From JAXLVB01 sp046329195 (GTDB taxonomy: Bacteria > Bacteroidota > Bacteroidia > Cytophagales > Spirosomataceae): a stretch of 64,000 nt of DNA. Made by a program: the position numbers and the translations under genes. Below the pieces are notes generated by a model that was not told the origin of the DNA, ran no database searches, and worked only from the letters and a program-made list of their open reading frames with translations. Shown piece after piece: positions 43,601 through 52,372 of this stretch (its first letter is position 1; each line of letters opens with the position of its first letter). The stretch spans positions 2,170,001 to 2,234,000 of the forward strand of contig JAXLVB010000001.1 of assembly GCA_046329195.1 (NCBI GenBank), given 5' to 3'.

Positions 43601-43980
43601 GTCACGCCCGTAGCCCAGGCATCTTTGCCCGCTACGCCTGCCTTAGCTGTGATGTCTTCAAATGTTAGGTGGCCTTTGTTCAAATAGAGTTTGTTGTCGC
43701 TCATATTAGCCGACAGATATACATCCGATAGGCCGTCATTGTTGACGTCGCCAATGGCTACGCCACCGCCGTTGTAAAAGTTTCGATAGGAGAGGATATT
43801 GAAGGTGGAACCGTCTTCTACGTGGTTTAAGAAATCAATACCTGTTTCTTGTGCCGATAACTTGACAAACAAAGGGTCTGATGGAGGGCTGTACGAAAGC
43901 TCTCGGCCTGAGTGTGTCGTCGTTTGGTTACAAGCCCAAAGGATAGTAAGACTTCCAAGCAAAACGAATAGCTTTTTCAT
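40675..43980 (-). CDS. CRTAC1-like lipoprotein with FG-GAP/VCBS repeats and ASPIC/UnbV domain
   Basis: A 1101-residue protein started at the ATG at 43980, which gives MKKLFVLLGSLTILWACNQ with a lipobox cysteine at residue 17; the frame runs on to 44031 but would add an unlikely extension. Many FG-GAP/VCBS beta-propeller blades with Ca-binding DxNxDG motifs are visible (DVNNDGLSDVYLS, DVNADGWLDIYV, DFDNDGWKDLFVSNG). An ASPIC/UnbV domain sits in the middle (NHFLKIKLQGAEGNPFGVG, DSLTIIWPNRR). Such proteins commonly accompany SusC/SusD pairs in Cytophagales and probably bind ligands at the surface. It follows susD on the same strand, but a terminator separates them. Confidence 0.88.
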   Translation of the reverse strand: MKKLFVLLGSLTILWACNQTTTHSGRELSYSPPSDPLFVKLSAQETGIDFLNHVEDGSTFNILSYRNFYNGGGVAIGDVNNDGLSDVYLSANMSDNKLYLNKGHLTFEDITAKAGVAGKDAWATGVTMADVNADGWLDIYVCYSGDVAGQNRENQLFINQHNLTFKEQAKEYGLNDPGLTTHASFFDYDLDGDLDCYILNNSFKDIRKFDYRTDSREVRDAEGGHKLMRNDKGHFTDVSAQAGIYGSKIGFGLGVSVGDVNGDLYPDIYVSNDFFERDYLYINQQNGTFKESLTSAMGHVSMFSMGSDIGDINNDGLLDIFSTDMLPEDEYRLKTMSRFDEVNIEAMRFQANFHYQFMQNSLQLNNGDGTFSEIGQLAGVSATDWSWGALMFDFDNDGWKDLFVSNGIQRDITDMDFSDFLADKASVDKIVKEKKRFDFRDFLPYIPQTKIPNYAFVNQKNLSFQNKSYELGLGEPSFSNGSAYGDLDNDGDLDLVVNNLNAESFVYRNEAVQKTGNHFLKIKLQGAEGNPFGVGTIVKVSVNGQTQTVHQMLARGFESSVEPILTIGLGQAKQVDSLTIIWPNRRAEILHNLKVNQVLTVQQAKATIAYRSANQNNTPLWQEVTTQAFAQNPAHHENLFVDFNRERLMPKMLSTEGPKLAKGDINADGLEDLWVGGAKDEAGKIFVQTPAGSFRLTTQKGLEEDKIFEDSGAAFLDADGDKDLDLMVSSAGNEAQEGGIVRLYLNDGKGTFTASPERSPRILVNASCIRPYDVDADGDQDVFVGGRCVPGAYGSVPRSYILLNQPDGFQDATPPDLQHIGMVTDAAWIDFDKDGKKDLAVVGEWMPVTFFKHMGNSLAKSGEVPNSAGWWNVLAVADLDADGDEDLVAGNLGLNTKFMASPEKPMQLYVKDFDQNQVQESVLTLYKADGKAYPFHSKQDVVAQMPSLKKQFLHYGDFAAKGIDEIFTAEQLKGAAISTVQELRTCIFLNKGGVFSMQPLPLAAQISPTEAILVQDFDHDGLNDLLLGGNFYGLKPEVGRWDASYGTFLKGSGKGTYTPISNRQCGLKLLGQIRDAVSIATPKGMLTVFARNNEGLLAYKN

Positions 43981-44042
43981 AAAGACGGACGTAAGATTTT
44001 TCCAAAAATAATAAGAAAGAATAGACAACAAAGTGTGTTAAC

Positions 44043-44075
44043 AAAAGAGGCAGTCCGAATCGAACTACCTCTTTT
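44043..44075 (-). terminator. Terminator after susD
   Basis: Imperfect 12-bp stem aaaagaggcagt / actacctctttt (one A/C mismatch) with a 9-nt loop, 45 nt past the susD stop on the minus strand. It may reduce rather than block read-through into the CRTAC1-like gene. Confidence 0.65.
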
Positions 44076-44119
44076 ACTACCTATTGCAAAAATGAAAGTA
44101 CTGGTTGCTGCTTTGTGGC

Positions 44120-45865
44120 TTAGTTATAGCCTGGGTTTTGAGTAAGCGTTGGCTTACCATCTTTTGAACTTGCTACTATTTCCTGACGTGGAATCGGGAA
44201 GTACTCTGCTTTTCCTTTGGTAAATCTAGCACCAACCAAGCCAGGGCGAAGTTTGCTTTCGTAAGCAATATAAGCGTTGAGTACCACATCGGCTACACCC
44301 CAGCGGACCAAGTCAAAGAAACGATGGCCTTCCATGGCCAATTCCAATTTGCGTTCAAACTGAACGGCGTTACGAGCTACGTTTTTGTCAGTCCAAGCAG
44401 TTTTATAGACATCAATCACGTAGTTAGCTGCATTTTTGCCAGCGTCTGTTTTTACAAAACCTGCTGGGTTAGCCGCACGCTTACGAATGAGGTTCACATA
44501 TTCTTGTGCCTTGGCCAAGCTACCGATTTCTACTTCGCATTCGGCTGCCCATAACAGAATATCCGCAAAGCGAATCAGGTTCACGTTGTTGGCGCTAGCA
44601 CCTTGTGCCCAGCCAGAGGCTGTTGAGCCAGAGCCCTTTTCTGATTTTTTAAATACGTGCTTTTTAGGTGCGTAAGGACCACTGTAAGCTTGGTCACGAA
44701 TCCATGCTTGGCCAGGGTGCGGGCCCCAATCCAAATAAGGAATACCCCGACGACCCACCGACCAGTCAAGGCGTGGGTCAAGGTTACCAGCATCGGGTGT
44801 AAAATCCTTGTCAGATGGAATACCTTGGTCGCTTTTTACTTCGTTGGCAGCTAAGTTATAGCTTCCATCAAGCAAAGGCAAGCCGTTTTTATCAGTACGG
44901 TGCGAGTTGACTAGCTCCTGTGAAGGTTGATAAAAACCACAACATTCGCCTGGACCACCCGTATATGGGAAGTTCAATACGTCGCCATAGTTACCGTTCT
45001 CGCCATCAGCACCGTCATTTACCGAAGTTTGCACCACAAAAACAGACTCTTTGTTGTTTTTAGTAGCAATCTGGAAATTGTCAGCGTAAAGGTCATTCAA
45101 TCCATACTTTAAGCCGTTAGAAGTCTTACCATTAGCAATGATGGTTTCCAAAAGGGGCTTCGCATCGTTGTATTTTTTCTGATACATGTACGTTTTAGCT
45201 AGCATAGCTGCTGCGGCCCATTTGTTAATACGGCCTACCTGAGCTTGTGTTTCAGGAAGATTATCATACGCAAACTTAAAGTCAGCTTCGATGTTTGGCC
45301 AAATGTCTTTATCGTTGGCCACTTTGTAGTCCGTAATTGTTTCGTCAATGTACGGTACCATGTTCCACATACGTTTTGCCTCGAAGTGGTAGTGTCCACG
45401 CAAGAAACGAGCTTCTGCCTGCACTTGCTTCAAGCCCGACGCCGAAATATCAGTCGCTTTTACGGCCAATTTCAACACCGAGTTGGAGCGAGCCACGCCA
45501 TCATAAACTACCCGCCATTTGCCACGGAAGTATTCGTTATCGGCCAATCCTTCGTAGCGCTCAATGGGGTTAACGGCGGGTTGGTCAGAAGCATCTGAGC
45601 CTTTATGTGCATCACCGCCACAGATACCACCATACACCCAGTTGGAGGCTGCCGACGTCCACACGGCACCGTTGCCCCAGCCTTGTGCCCAGCCATCGAG
45701 TAGCGAGTAGGCGCCAATGAGGGTTGCATCTACACCTTTGGCATTGGCCAAGGTAGTTTCGTCCAATCCACCTATCGGGGGTCTATCTAAGAAGTCGTCC
45801 TTACAGGCCAAAAATCCAGCACCTGCCATTAGTAGAACGAGTAATGCTTTGGTTATCTTTTTCAT
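44120..45865 (-). CDS. susD: SusD/RagB family nutrient-binding lipoprotein
   Basis: A 581-residue surface lipoprotein, signal peptide MKKITKALLVLLMAGAGFLAC with lipid-anchored C21. SusD proteins form the lid over a SusC channel and bind oligosaccharides or other nutrients. TPR-like helices and the family segments ARFLRGHYHFEAKRMW near 150, INKWAAAAMLAKTYMYQKKY near 212, NLIRFADILLWAAECEVE and the C-terminal RKLELAMEGHRFFDLVRWG are present. It lies 85 bp downstream of susC in the canonical order. The ligand is unknown; no PUL glycosidase is adjacent. Confidence 0.94.
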   Translation of the reverse strand: MKKITKALLVLLMAGAGFLACKDDFLDRPPIGGLDETTLANAKGVDATLIGAYSLLDGWAQGWGNGAVWTSAASNWVYGGICGGDAHKGSDASDQPAVNPIERYEGLADNEYFRGKWRVVYDGVARSNSVLKLAVKATDISASGLKQVQAEARFLRGHYHFEAKRMWNMVPYIDETITDYKVANDKDIWPNIEADFKFAYDNLPETQAQVGRINKWAAAAMLAKTYMYQKKYNDAKPLLETIIANGKTSNGLKYGLNDLYADNFQIATKNNKESVFVVQTSVNDGADGENGNYGDVLNFPYTGGPGECCGFYQPSQELVNSHRTDKNGLPLLDGSYNLAANEVKSDQGIPSDKDFTPDAGNLDPRLDWSVGRRGIPYLDWGPHPGQAWIRDQAYSGPYAPKKHVFKKSEKGSGSTASGWAQGASANNVNLIRFADILLWAAECEVEIGSLAKAQEYVNLIRKRAANPAGFVKTDAGKNAANYVIDVYKTAWTDKNVARNAVQFERKLELAMEGHRFFDLVRWGVADVVLNAYIAYESKLRPGLVGARFTKGKAEYFPIPRQEIVASSKDGKPTLTQNPGYN

Positions 45866-45950
45866 ACCTGAAATTGATTTTGTGTTAAGTTTTGATCACA
45901 ACTTGTTGTTACACAGTAAAGTTTGGTGTGAATAGGTTTTTCTTAGCTAA

Positions 45951-48900
45951 TTAGAAGTTAAGGTTTAACCCAACAATTAATTGTTTTACCAACGGATAAT
46001 ACCCATAGTCAATACCGATAGTACGGTCGGCATTGCTGCCAAATCCGGCTGTGGTAAAGGCTGGGTTATAGCCACGATAGCTGGTAATAGTAAACAAGTT
46101 AGTGGCTTGCACATAGATACGAGCATTTTCGCCAGACTTCTTGAATGGAAGTTTGTAGCCTAACGAGATGTTTTTGGCACGGAAATACGAACCACTTTCT
46201 ACGTAATAACTATGAACGAAACCGTTTGAAACTTGGTCAGAAAAATCCAAACGAGGTAACGAAGCGTTCGGGTTGCTCGTTGACCACGAGTTGTAGAGGG
46301 CTTCTTTTGAGCGGTTGCCATTGAAGGTCTCGAAGTCAATCCAATAACGAACGTAATTGAATACATCGTTACCACTTACGCCTTGGAAGAAGGCATTGAA
46401 ATCCCAACGACCATAGCTTAGGTCAAGGTTAAGACCATACGTGAACTTAGGGTGTGGGTTACCGATGAAGGTTTTGTCATCGTCGTTGATTTTGCCATCG
46501 CCATTCACGTCAACCAATCTCCAGCGGCCCATTTTGTTGCCACCGGGTTGTTCTGGAGCCGACTTCGCTTCGCTTTCAGTCTGGAAGATACCCGCAATCT
46601 TGAAACCATAGAACATAGCAATTGGGTTGTCTTTGATAGAGCGAGAAATATCACCAATCCGAGAGCCACCACCCGTAAAGAAAGTAGCGTCGTTGTCACC
46701 TACACGGATGATTTTGTTGCGGTAGGTACCCATATTAAAACCAAGGTTGTACTTCAACTTGCCAGTCATCAAGCTACCACGGTGATTGAGCGAAAGGTCA
46801 ATACCACGGTTTTCCATGTCACCAATGTTGATAAATGGTGCCGTAGCTGATGATGCCGTACCAGGCAATTCTTGCTGATACAACAAGTCAGTGGTTTTAC
46901 GAGTCCAAAAGTCGAGTACTACGTCAATTTTACCTTTAAATAAGGTCGCATCAATCCCGATGTTGGTAGAGGTAGTAGCTTCCCACTTAGAGGCAGGGTT
47001 ACCAATACGATTTAGAGCAAAACCCAATAACGGAGAGGTGCTAGTACCATTGATGTCATAAGCCGAGTACCCTGCGCCTGAGCTAAAGGTGCTGTAAGGG
47101 TTGGCGGCATCAATTTTTTGGTTACCTGTTTTACCCCAACCAAAGCGAATCTTCATGTCTTCGAGCCATGAGAGGTCTTTCATGAACGATTCTTTTGAAA
47201 TCCGCCAAGCCGCTCCAAAAGCAGGGAATACCCCATAGCGGTTTTCAGTACCAAACACTGACGAACCATCACGACGAATCGTTCCGTTCAGCAAGTATTT
47301 GTCCATAAAGCCGTATTCGGCACGTCCAAAGATTGAATACAGAGCCGCTTGATAGGCCGAGCTGTTGGCTTGCTGGCCAGCAGGGTTACCTGCGCTCAAG
47401 GTCCAGAAGTTAGGCGAATCTACAAAGTAGTTGTAGCGGTTACCGCTAATGCTACGACCTGTATTTAAGATGGCTTCGGTACCACCATATACTTTAATAG
47501 CGTGGTCGCCAATGGTTTTGTCGAAAGTCAAGATGTTATACCATGTCCACGAGGAGTTGTAGCCACCACCTTCATAAAAACCGTTAGACGAGTTAGGTTC
47601 GGCAGATTCTACGTTACGATAGCTAAAGCCATAGTAATGATAATAGCCATAGTCGAGACCCAACTGCGTACGGAACGATAGGTTCTTGAAGATGTCTGTA
47701 CCAGCGGCATCGTCCAAAAAGCCCAAGTTAAGGTCTGCATACATACTACCAAACAAGTTGAGGCCATAGCCCTTGTTGTCTTTGTTACGAGCCAACGACG
47801 CATACGGGTTGTTAGCATTGGTCAAGATACCCTTGGCACCTGCATAGAAGCCTGCAATATCAAATACAGGCATGATAGGTTGCGCCCGGATAGCGGTTTG
47901 AATAGCCGAACCTTCGCCAGGGCCATCGGGTACGGCACGGATGTCTTCAGTATGCGAAATCTTCAGGTTCTCGCCAACAGTAAGGTATTTCTTTACCTTG
48001 AATTCGGTGTTGGCTCGAACGCTATATCGGCGGTTATACGTAAATTTCAACAAACCATCTTGGTTGAAGTAGTTGAACGAAACCGCATACTTGCTCTTGT
48101 CGGTACCACCCGAAAACGTTACGTTATGCTCCATGATGGGGGCATCTTGCATAATTTCCTTTTGCCAGTCGGTACCTGTTTTGTTAGCACGAGTAATCAA
48201 AAACTTTGATGTACCAAAAGCTGGGTCATTAATATCCTGTGTGTAGTTAGCAGGGTTTACACGAGGGTCACCTTCTTTGGCACCTGTCGGATAAATGTAG
48301 TCAGGAATAACCGGTGTAGCACCCGTACCATACAAGGCAGCGATATTACCTGATGGTGTCTGACCCGCATTGGCCAATGCCGTGAAGCGTTGCTGAGCCC
48401 ATTCTTGGGTATTCAATACATCAATGAGCTTACCGTGGCTTTGAATCCCGTAGTAGCCTGTGTACGACACTTTGGCTTCGCCTGCTTTGCCTCGCTTGGT
48501 AGTGATGATAATTACCCCATTACCAGCCCGAGAACCATAGATAGATGCAGCTGAGGCATCTTTCAACACTTGAATGGACTCAATGTCGTTGGGGTTGATG
48601 TCCACTTGGCGGTTGGCATCACGAGGAACACCATCAATCACATAGAGAGGGTCATTGTTCCCAAAGGTACCAACACCCCGAATCCGAATACTAGCCGGAG
48701 AACCTGGCTCGCCTGTTTCGCCCACCACAACCCCCGCTGCACGGCCTTGTAGCTGTGTTTGGAAGTTACCAGTTGGCACAGAGAGGAGGTCTTTCGTCTT
48801 GATAACCGACACCCCACCTGTCAAGTCTTTTTTCTGCTGAGTTGAATACCCCGTCACGATTACCTCGTTGAGCGAAGCTACATCTTCAGAAAGTGAAACG

Positions 48901-49199
48901 TTGATAGTGGTTTGGCTACCTACTTTGACTTCGGCAGTTTTGAAGCCTACCGAACTAATCACCAACACATCATTGTTGCTTCTTAGGGCGATAGAGTAGT
49001 TCCCATTGGCATCTGAAGTAGTTCCGGTTGCAGTACCTTTGATTTGTACACTGGCGCCGGGGATGCCTTGCCCGTCTGCCGAAGAGGTAACCTTACCTGA
49101 TACCTTGCGGTCTTGTGCTAGCACTTGGAGACATATAAATAGTGCTCCAACAGCTACCAGCGCAACCCGCTTGGCTGCGTTGTAGAAGTTTGCCTTCAT
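45951..49199 (-). CDS. susC: SusC/RagA family TonB-linked outer membrane transporter
   Basis: A 1082-residue outer-membrane barrel that imports nutrients captured by SusD with TonB energy. It has a signal peptide (ending CLQVLAQ), an N-terminal carboxypeptidase-D regulatory-like domain (KVSGKVTSSADGQGIPGASV near 32-110), then the plug (LNEVIVTGYSTQQKKDLTGGV near 115, SIRIRGVGTFGNNDPLYVIDG near 170, ASAASIYGSRAGNGVIIITTKRG near 215) and the barrel ending in LIVGLNLNF. There is no extra N-terminal sigma/anti-sigma interaction (STN) domain, so regulation by an ECF pair is not indicated. Confidence 0.96.
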   Translation of the reverse strand: MKANFYNAAKRVALVAVGALFICLQVLAQDRKVSGKVTSSADGQGIPGASVQIKGTATGTTSDANGNYSIALRSNNDVLVISSVGFKTAEVKVGSQTTINVSLSEDVASLNEVIVTGYSTQQKKDLTGGVSVIKTKDLLSVPTGNFQTQLQGRAAGVVVGETGEPGSPASIRIRGVGTFGNNDPLYVIDGVPRDANRQVDINPNDIESIQVLKDASAASIYGSRAGNGVIIITTKRGKAGEAKVSYTGYYGIQSHGKLIDVLNTQEWAQQRFTALANAGQTPSGNIAALYGTGATPVIPDYIYPTGAKEGDPRVNPANYTQDINDPAFGTSKFLITRANKTGTDWQKEIMQDAPIMEHNVTFSGGTDKSKYAVSFNYFNQDGLLKFTYNRRYSVRANTEFKVKKYLTVGENLKISHTEDIRAVPDGPGEGSAIQTAIRAQPIMPVFDIAGFYAGAKGILTNANNPYASLARNKDNKGYGLNLFGSMYADLNLGFLDDAAGTDIFKNLSFRTQLGLDYGYYHYYGFSYRNVESAEPNSSNGFYEGGGYNSSWTWYNILTFDKTIGDHAIKVYGGTEAILNTGRSISGNRYNYFVDSPNFWTLSAGNPAGQQANSSAYQAALYSIFGRAEYGFMDKYLLNGTIRRDGSSVFGTENRYGVFPAFGAAWRISKESFMKDLSWLEDMKIRFGWGKTGNQKIDAANPYSTFSSGAGYSAYDINGTSTSPLLGFALNRIGNPASKWEATTSTNIGIDATLFKGKIDVVLDFWTRKTTDLLYQQELPGTASSATAPFINIGDMENRGIDLSLNHRGSLMTGKLKYNLGFNMGTYRNKIIRVGDNDATFFTGGGSRIGDISRSIKDNPIAMFYGFKIAGIFQTESEAKSAPEQPGGNKMGRWRLVDVNGDGKINDDDKTFIGNPHPKFTYGLNLDLSYGRWDFNAFFQGVSGNDVFNYVRYWIDFETFNGNRSKEALYNSWSTSNPNASLPRLDFSDQVSNGFVHSYYVESGSYFRAKNISLGYKLPFKKSGENARIYVQATNLFTITSYRGYNPAFTTAGFGSNADRTIGIDYGYYPLVKQLIVGLNLNF

Positions 49200-49349
49200 A
49201 AATTATTGAGGGTTTTTTGGTTAAAAATCATTCAATGATAACAATCTGAAATCAGATTTCAAATATTAAACTGTATTTTTCCATGAAAATGTTAGATTAT
49301 TAACAAAATTGGATTAGGAAGAGTTAAAATAGTACAATCTCAAAACAAG

Positions 49350-51158
49350 ATGAATTCGTTTGACTACAAAGCAGAATTAGCTAAAATTCCTGACACCCCT
49401 GGCGTTTATCGTTATTTTGACGATAACGGTACAATAATATACGTTGGAAAGGCAAAGAATCTGAAGAATCGAGTCAGTAGTTATTTCGTCAAATCGAATC
49501 AACATGACCGCAAAACCAAGCGTTTGGTGAGCCAAATTCGGAAGATAGAATTCACGATTGTTCCTACCGAATTTGATGCGTTGTTACTCGAAAACACACT
49601 AATCAAGAAGCACCAACCTCGGTTTAATATCTTGCTTCGGGATGACAAAATGTACCCTTTCATCTGCATTACCAATGAACCCTTCCCGAAGGTAATAACC
49701 ATCCGTCAGGTGGATAAAAAGAAGGGCGTTTATTTTGGCCCGTATGCCAATGCCAAGGCCATGTATGCGCTTTTAGAAATGTTTGGACAACTTTATACTC
49801 TCCGCAACTGCACGCTCAATCTTACCGACGAAAACATCACTGCCAAGAAGTTTAAGGTGTGTTTAGAATATCATTTAGGCAACTGCAAAGGCCCCTGCGA
49901 AGGCCTGCAAAGTATAGAAGCTTATGACCGAGAAATTGACCAAATCAAGCATATTTTGAAGGGAAACCTCTCGATTCCGAAGCAGTATTTTCAGGAACGA
50001 ATGATGAATGCTGCCACCCGAATGGCGTTTGAAGAGGCTCACGAATGGAAAGAAAAACTCCGTTTGCTCGAAAACTTTCAGGCAAAGTCAACAGTGGTGA
50101 ACCCTAACATCGCCGATGTGGACGTGTTTACGATTGCTTCAGACGACGAGTCGGCCTATCTCAATTTCATGAAGATTATTAATGGAACCATCACACAGAC
50201 ACACACATGGGAAGTAAAGAAAAAACTTGACGAAACCGACGAAGATATCCTGACCATGTGGGTTTGGGAACTGCGTGATCAATACCAAAGTGAGGCTGAG
50301 GAAGTGATTACTAACATGCCGCTTTCGATTGAGCTGGAGGGGGTTCATAACACAATCCCACAGATTGGTGACAAGCGTAAGTTAATGGATATGTCCCTAA
50401 AAAATGTGTTGTATTTCCGCAAAGAAAAATCCGACCGCCAAGCCGCCGAAGAGAGTGGGGGCGACCGCAAAATGCGAGTGTTGCTTAAACTGAAAAGTGA
50501 TTTACAGCTCAAAACAGTACCTCGGCATATCGAGTGCTTCGATAACTCCAATATTCAAGGTACTAATCCTGTGTCGGCGATGGTGTGTTTCAAAGATGGA
50601 GTACCCTCCAAAAAAGACTATCGTCACTTTATTCCTAAAACAGTCATTGGCCCCAACGACTTTGCTACGATGAAAGAAGTAGTAGGCCGCCGCTACAGTC
50701 GTTTATTAGAAGAAGAAAGCCCCCTACCCGACCTAATTATTGTAGATGGCGGCAAAGGACAACTCTCTGCTGCCTGCGATGCCCTCAAGGAGTTGAATCT
50801 CTACGGAAAAGTTCCGATTATTGGCATTGCCAAACGGTTGGAGGAAATTTACTATCCCGAAGACACACTTCCACTTTACATAGACAAGAAGTCCGAATCG
50901 CTCAAGCTGATTCAACGACTACGAGACGAAGCCCACCGTTTTGGCATTACACACCACCGAGAGAGACGCAGTAAGGCCTTCTTAGTGAGCGAATTAGAAG
51001 AAATTGAAGGCATCGGTAAAACAACAGCTGCTAAATTGTTGAAAAACTTCAAAACGATGAAAAACATCCGTGAAGCACCCGAAGAAGAATTAGCGAAGTT
51101 TTTAGGCAAAGACAAAGCCAAACGAGTTAACGACTATTTAAAGCACCAAGAAGGCTGA
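49350..51158 (+). CDS. uvrC: Excinuclease ABC subunit UvrC
   Basis: UvrC makes both incisions in nucleotide excision repair. The 602-residue protein shows the N-terminal GIY-YIG nuclease (TPGVYRYFDDNGTIIYVGKA near 14-33), the cysteine-bearing YHLGNCKGPCEG near 176, a UVR coiled coil, the RNase H-like C-terminal nuclease (IECFDNSNIQGTNPVSAMVC near 396) and tandem helix-hairpin-helix motifs (EEIEGIGKTTAAKLLKNF near 552). Length matches UvrC. It diverges from susC. Confidence 0.97.
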   Translation: MNSFDYKAELAKIPDTPGVYRYFDDNGTIIYVGKAKNLKNRVSSYFVKSNQHDRKTKRLVSQIRKIEFTIVPTEFDALLLENTLIKKHQPRFNILLRDDKMYPFICITNEPFPKVITIRQVDKKKGVYFGPYANAKAMYALLEMFGQLYTLRNCTLNLTDENITAKKFKVCLEYHLGNCKGPCEGLQSIEAYDREIDQIKHILKGNLSIPKQYFQERMMNAATRMAFEEAHEWKEKLRLLENFQAKSTVVNPNIADVDVFTIASDDESAYLNFMKIINGTITQTHTWEVKKKLDETDEDILTMWVWELRDQYQSEAEEVITNMPLSIELEGVHNTIPQIGDKRKLMDMSLKNVLYFRKEKSDRQAAEESGGDRKMRVLLKLKSDLQLKTVPRHIECFDNSNIQGTNPVSAMVCFKDGVPSKKDYRHFIPKTVIGPNDFATMKEVVGRRYSRLLEEESPLPDLIIVDGGKGQLSAACDALKELNLYGKVPIIGIAKRLEEIYYPEDTLPLYIDKKSESLKLIQRLRDEAHRFGITHHRERRSKAFLVSELEEIEGIGKTTAAKLLKNFKTMKNIREAPEEELAKFLGKDKAKRVNDYLKHQEG

Positions 51159-51202
51159 ACGTTATATCTCAAATTTTTGAATTAATTATCCTCTCACCCT
51201 CT

Positions 51203-52300
51203 ATGAATAAAACCATCAATAGCGTACTTAGTTTGCTAACTATCAGCATCATCAGCGTGGCACAATCGGTGCCAGCTATTCCAGTAAACACGTTCACCAA
51301 ACCAGCCGAAAACCCCATTCTTAGAGCTGATTCCAGTTTTATCTTTTTTTGCCCTGTCAAAAAAACAATAGTAAAATGGCAAAAAGCAGACGTATTTAAC
51401 CCCGCTGCCATTGTCAAAGACGGCAAGGTGTTTCTCCTGTATCGTTGTGAAGACAACCCCGCTGCTACACTGGGTGGGCGAACTTCTCGTTTGGGTTTGG
51501 CCGAAAGTACCGATGGTATCCACTTCAAGAAGCACCCTGCGCCAGTGCTCTACCCAGACAACGACGACGCCAAACAGTACGATTACCCAGGTGGGTGTGA
51601 AGACCCCCGTTTGTCAGTTACCGAAGACGGTCTCTATGTAGTAGCTTATACCTCTTGGAACTACCAAATTCCTCGGCTTTCTATCGCTTTTTCAAAAGAT
51701 TTAGAACATTGGGAGAAAAAAGGCCCTGCCTTTGCCAAAGCCCACAACGGGAAATTCTTGAATATCCCAAGTAAATCTGGCTCAATAGTGACTAAAATGA
51801 AAAATGGAAAGCAGGTCATTGCCAAAATCAATGGCAAATACTGGATGTACTGGGGTGAACTATTGGTCAACTTGGCATGGTCTGAAAATCTACATGATTG
51901 GTATCCACTGGTGGACGAGAAAAGTGAATTAAAAGCAGTTATTCGACCAAGATTAAAGCAATTTGACAGCCATTTGACCGAATGTGGTCCTCCCGCTATC
52001 ATCACCGAGAAAGGCATTACCCTACTGTATAATGGCCGAAACCGTAATGGAAAAGGAGCAGACCCTTCGCTTCCTGAAGGAACCTATTCGGTAGGTCAAG
52101 TGATTTTTGATGTCAACGACCCCGAGAAAGTGATAGAACGTTCTGAAAAACCCTTTATCGTACCAACTCTCCCGCACGAAAAAACAGGGCAATATCAATC
52201 AGGTACTACGTTTGCTGAAGGATTAGTGTATTTCAAAGGTAAGTGGTTTCTTTACTATGGCACCGCCGACTCGTTTGTCGGTGTAGCAGTGAGTAAGTAA
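51203..52300 (+). CDS. Exported GH130-family glycosidase/mannoside phosphorylase
   Basis: A 365-residue five-bladed beta-propeller protein of glycoside hydrolase family 130, whose members phosphorolyse or hydrolyse beta-mannosides. Family marks are WQKADVFNPAAIVKDG near 59-74, LLYRCEDN near 78, GGCEDPRLSVTEDG near 133-146, and the C-terminal LVYFKGKWFLYYGTADSFVG. A signal peptide (MNKTINSVLSLLTISIISVAQ) implies periplasmic action. It begins 44 bp after uvrC but is unrelated in function. A 22-bp terminator follows. Phosphorylase versus hydrolase cannot be decided without aligning the phosphate-binding residues. Confidence 0.88.
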   Translation: MNKTINSVLSLLTISIISVAQSVPAIPVNTFTKPAENPILRADSSFIFFCPVKKTIVKWQKADVFNPAAIVKDGKVFLLYRCEDNPAATLGGRTSRLGLAESTDGIHFKKHPAPVLYPDNDDAKQYDYPGGCEDPRLSVTEDGLYVVAYTSWNYQIPRLSIAFSKDLEHWEKKGPAFAKAHNGKFLNIPSKSGSIVTKMKNGKQVIAKINGKYWMYWGELLVNLAWSENLHDWYPLVDEKSELKAVIRPRLKQFDSHLTECGPPAIITEKGITLLYNGRNRNGKGADPSLPEGTYSVGQVIFDVNDPEKVIERSEKPFIVPTLPHEKTGQYQSGTTFAEGLVYFKGKWFLYYGTADSFVGVAVSK

Positions 52301-52304
52301 TCAC

Positions 52305-52350
52305 TAACAAAAAACGCCGTTCTGTCTCGACAGAACGGCGTTTTTTGTTA
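52305..52350. terminator. Bidirectional terminator between GH130 gene and gldN
   Basis: Near-continuous perfect dyad: arms 52305-52326 and 52329-52350 (22 bp) with A6 and T6 runs and core CGCCGTTCTGTC. It separates the convergent GH130 gene and the gld cluster. Confidence 0.92.
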
Positions 52351-52372
52351 AAACTAACGAAGTTGGAATCAA

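Noticed and set aside
44040..44080. GTTCGATTC on the minus strand resembling a tRNA T-arm
   Set aside because: No acceptor, D or anticodon arms fit around it; it is the loop of the susD terminator.
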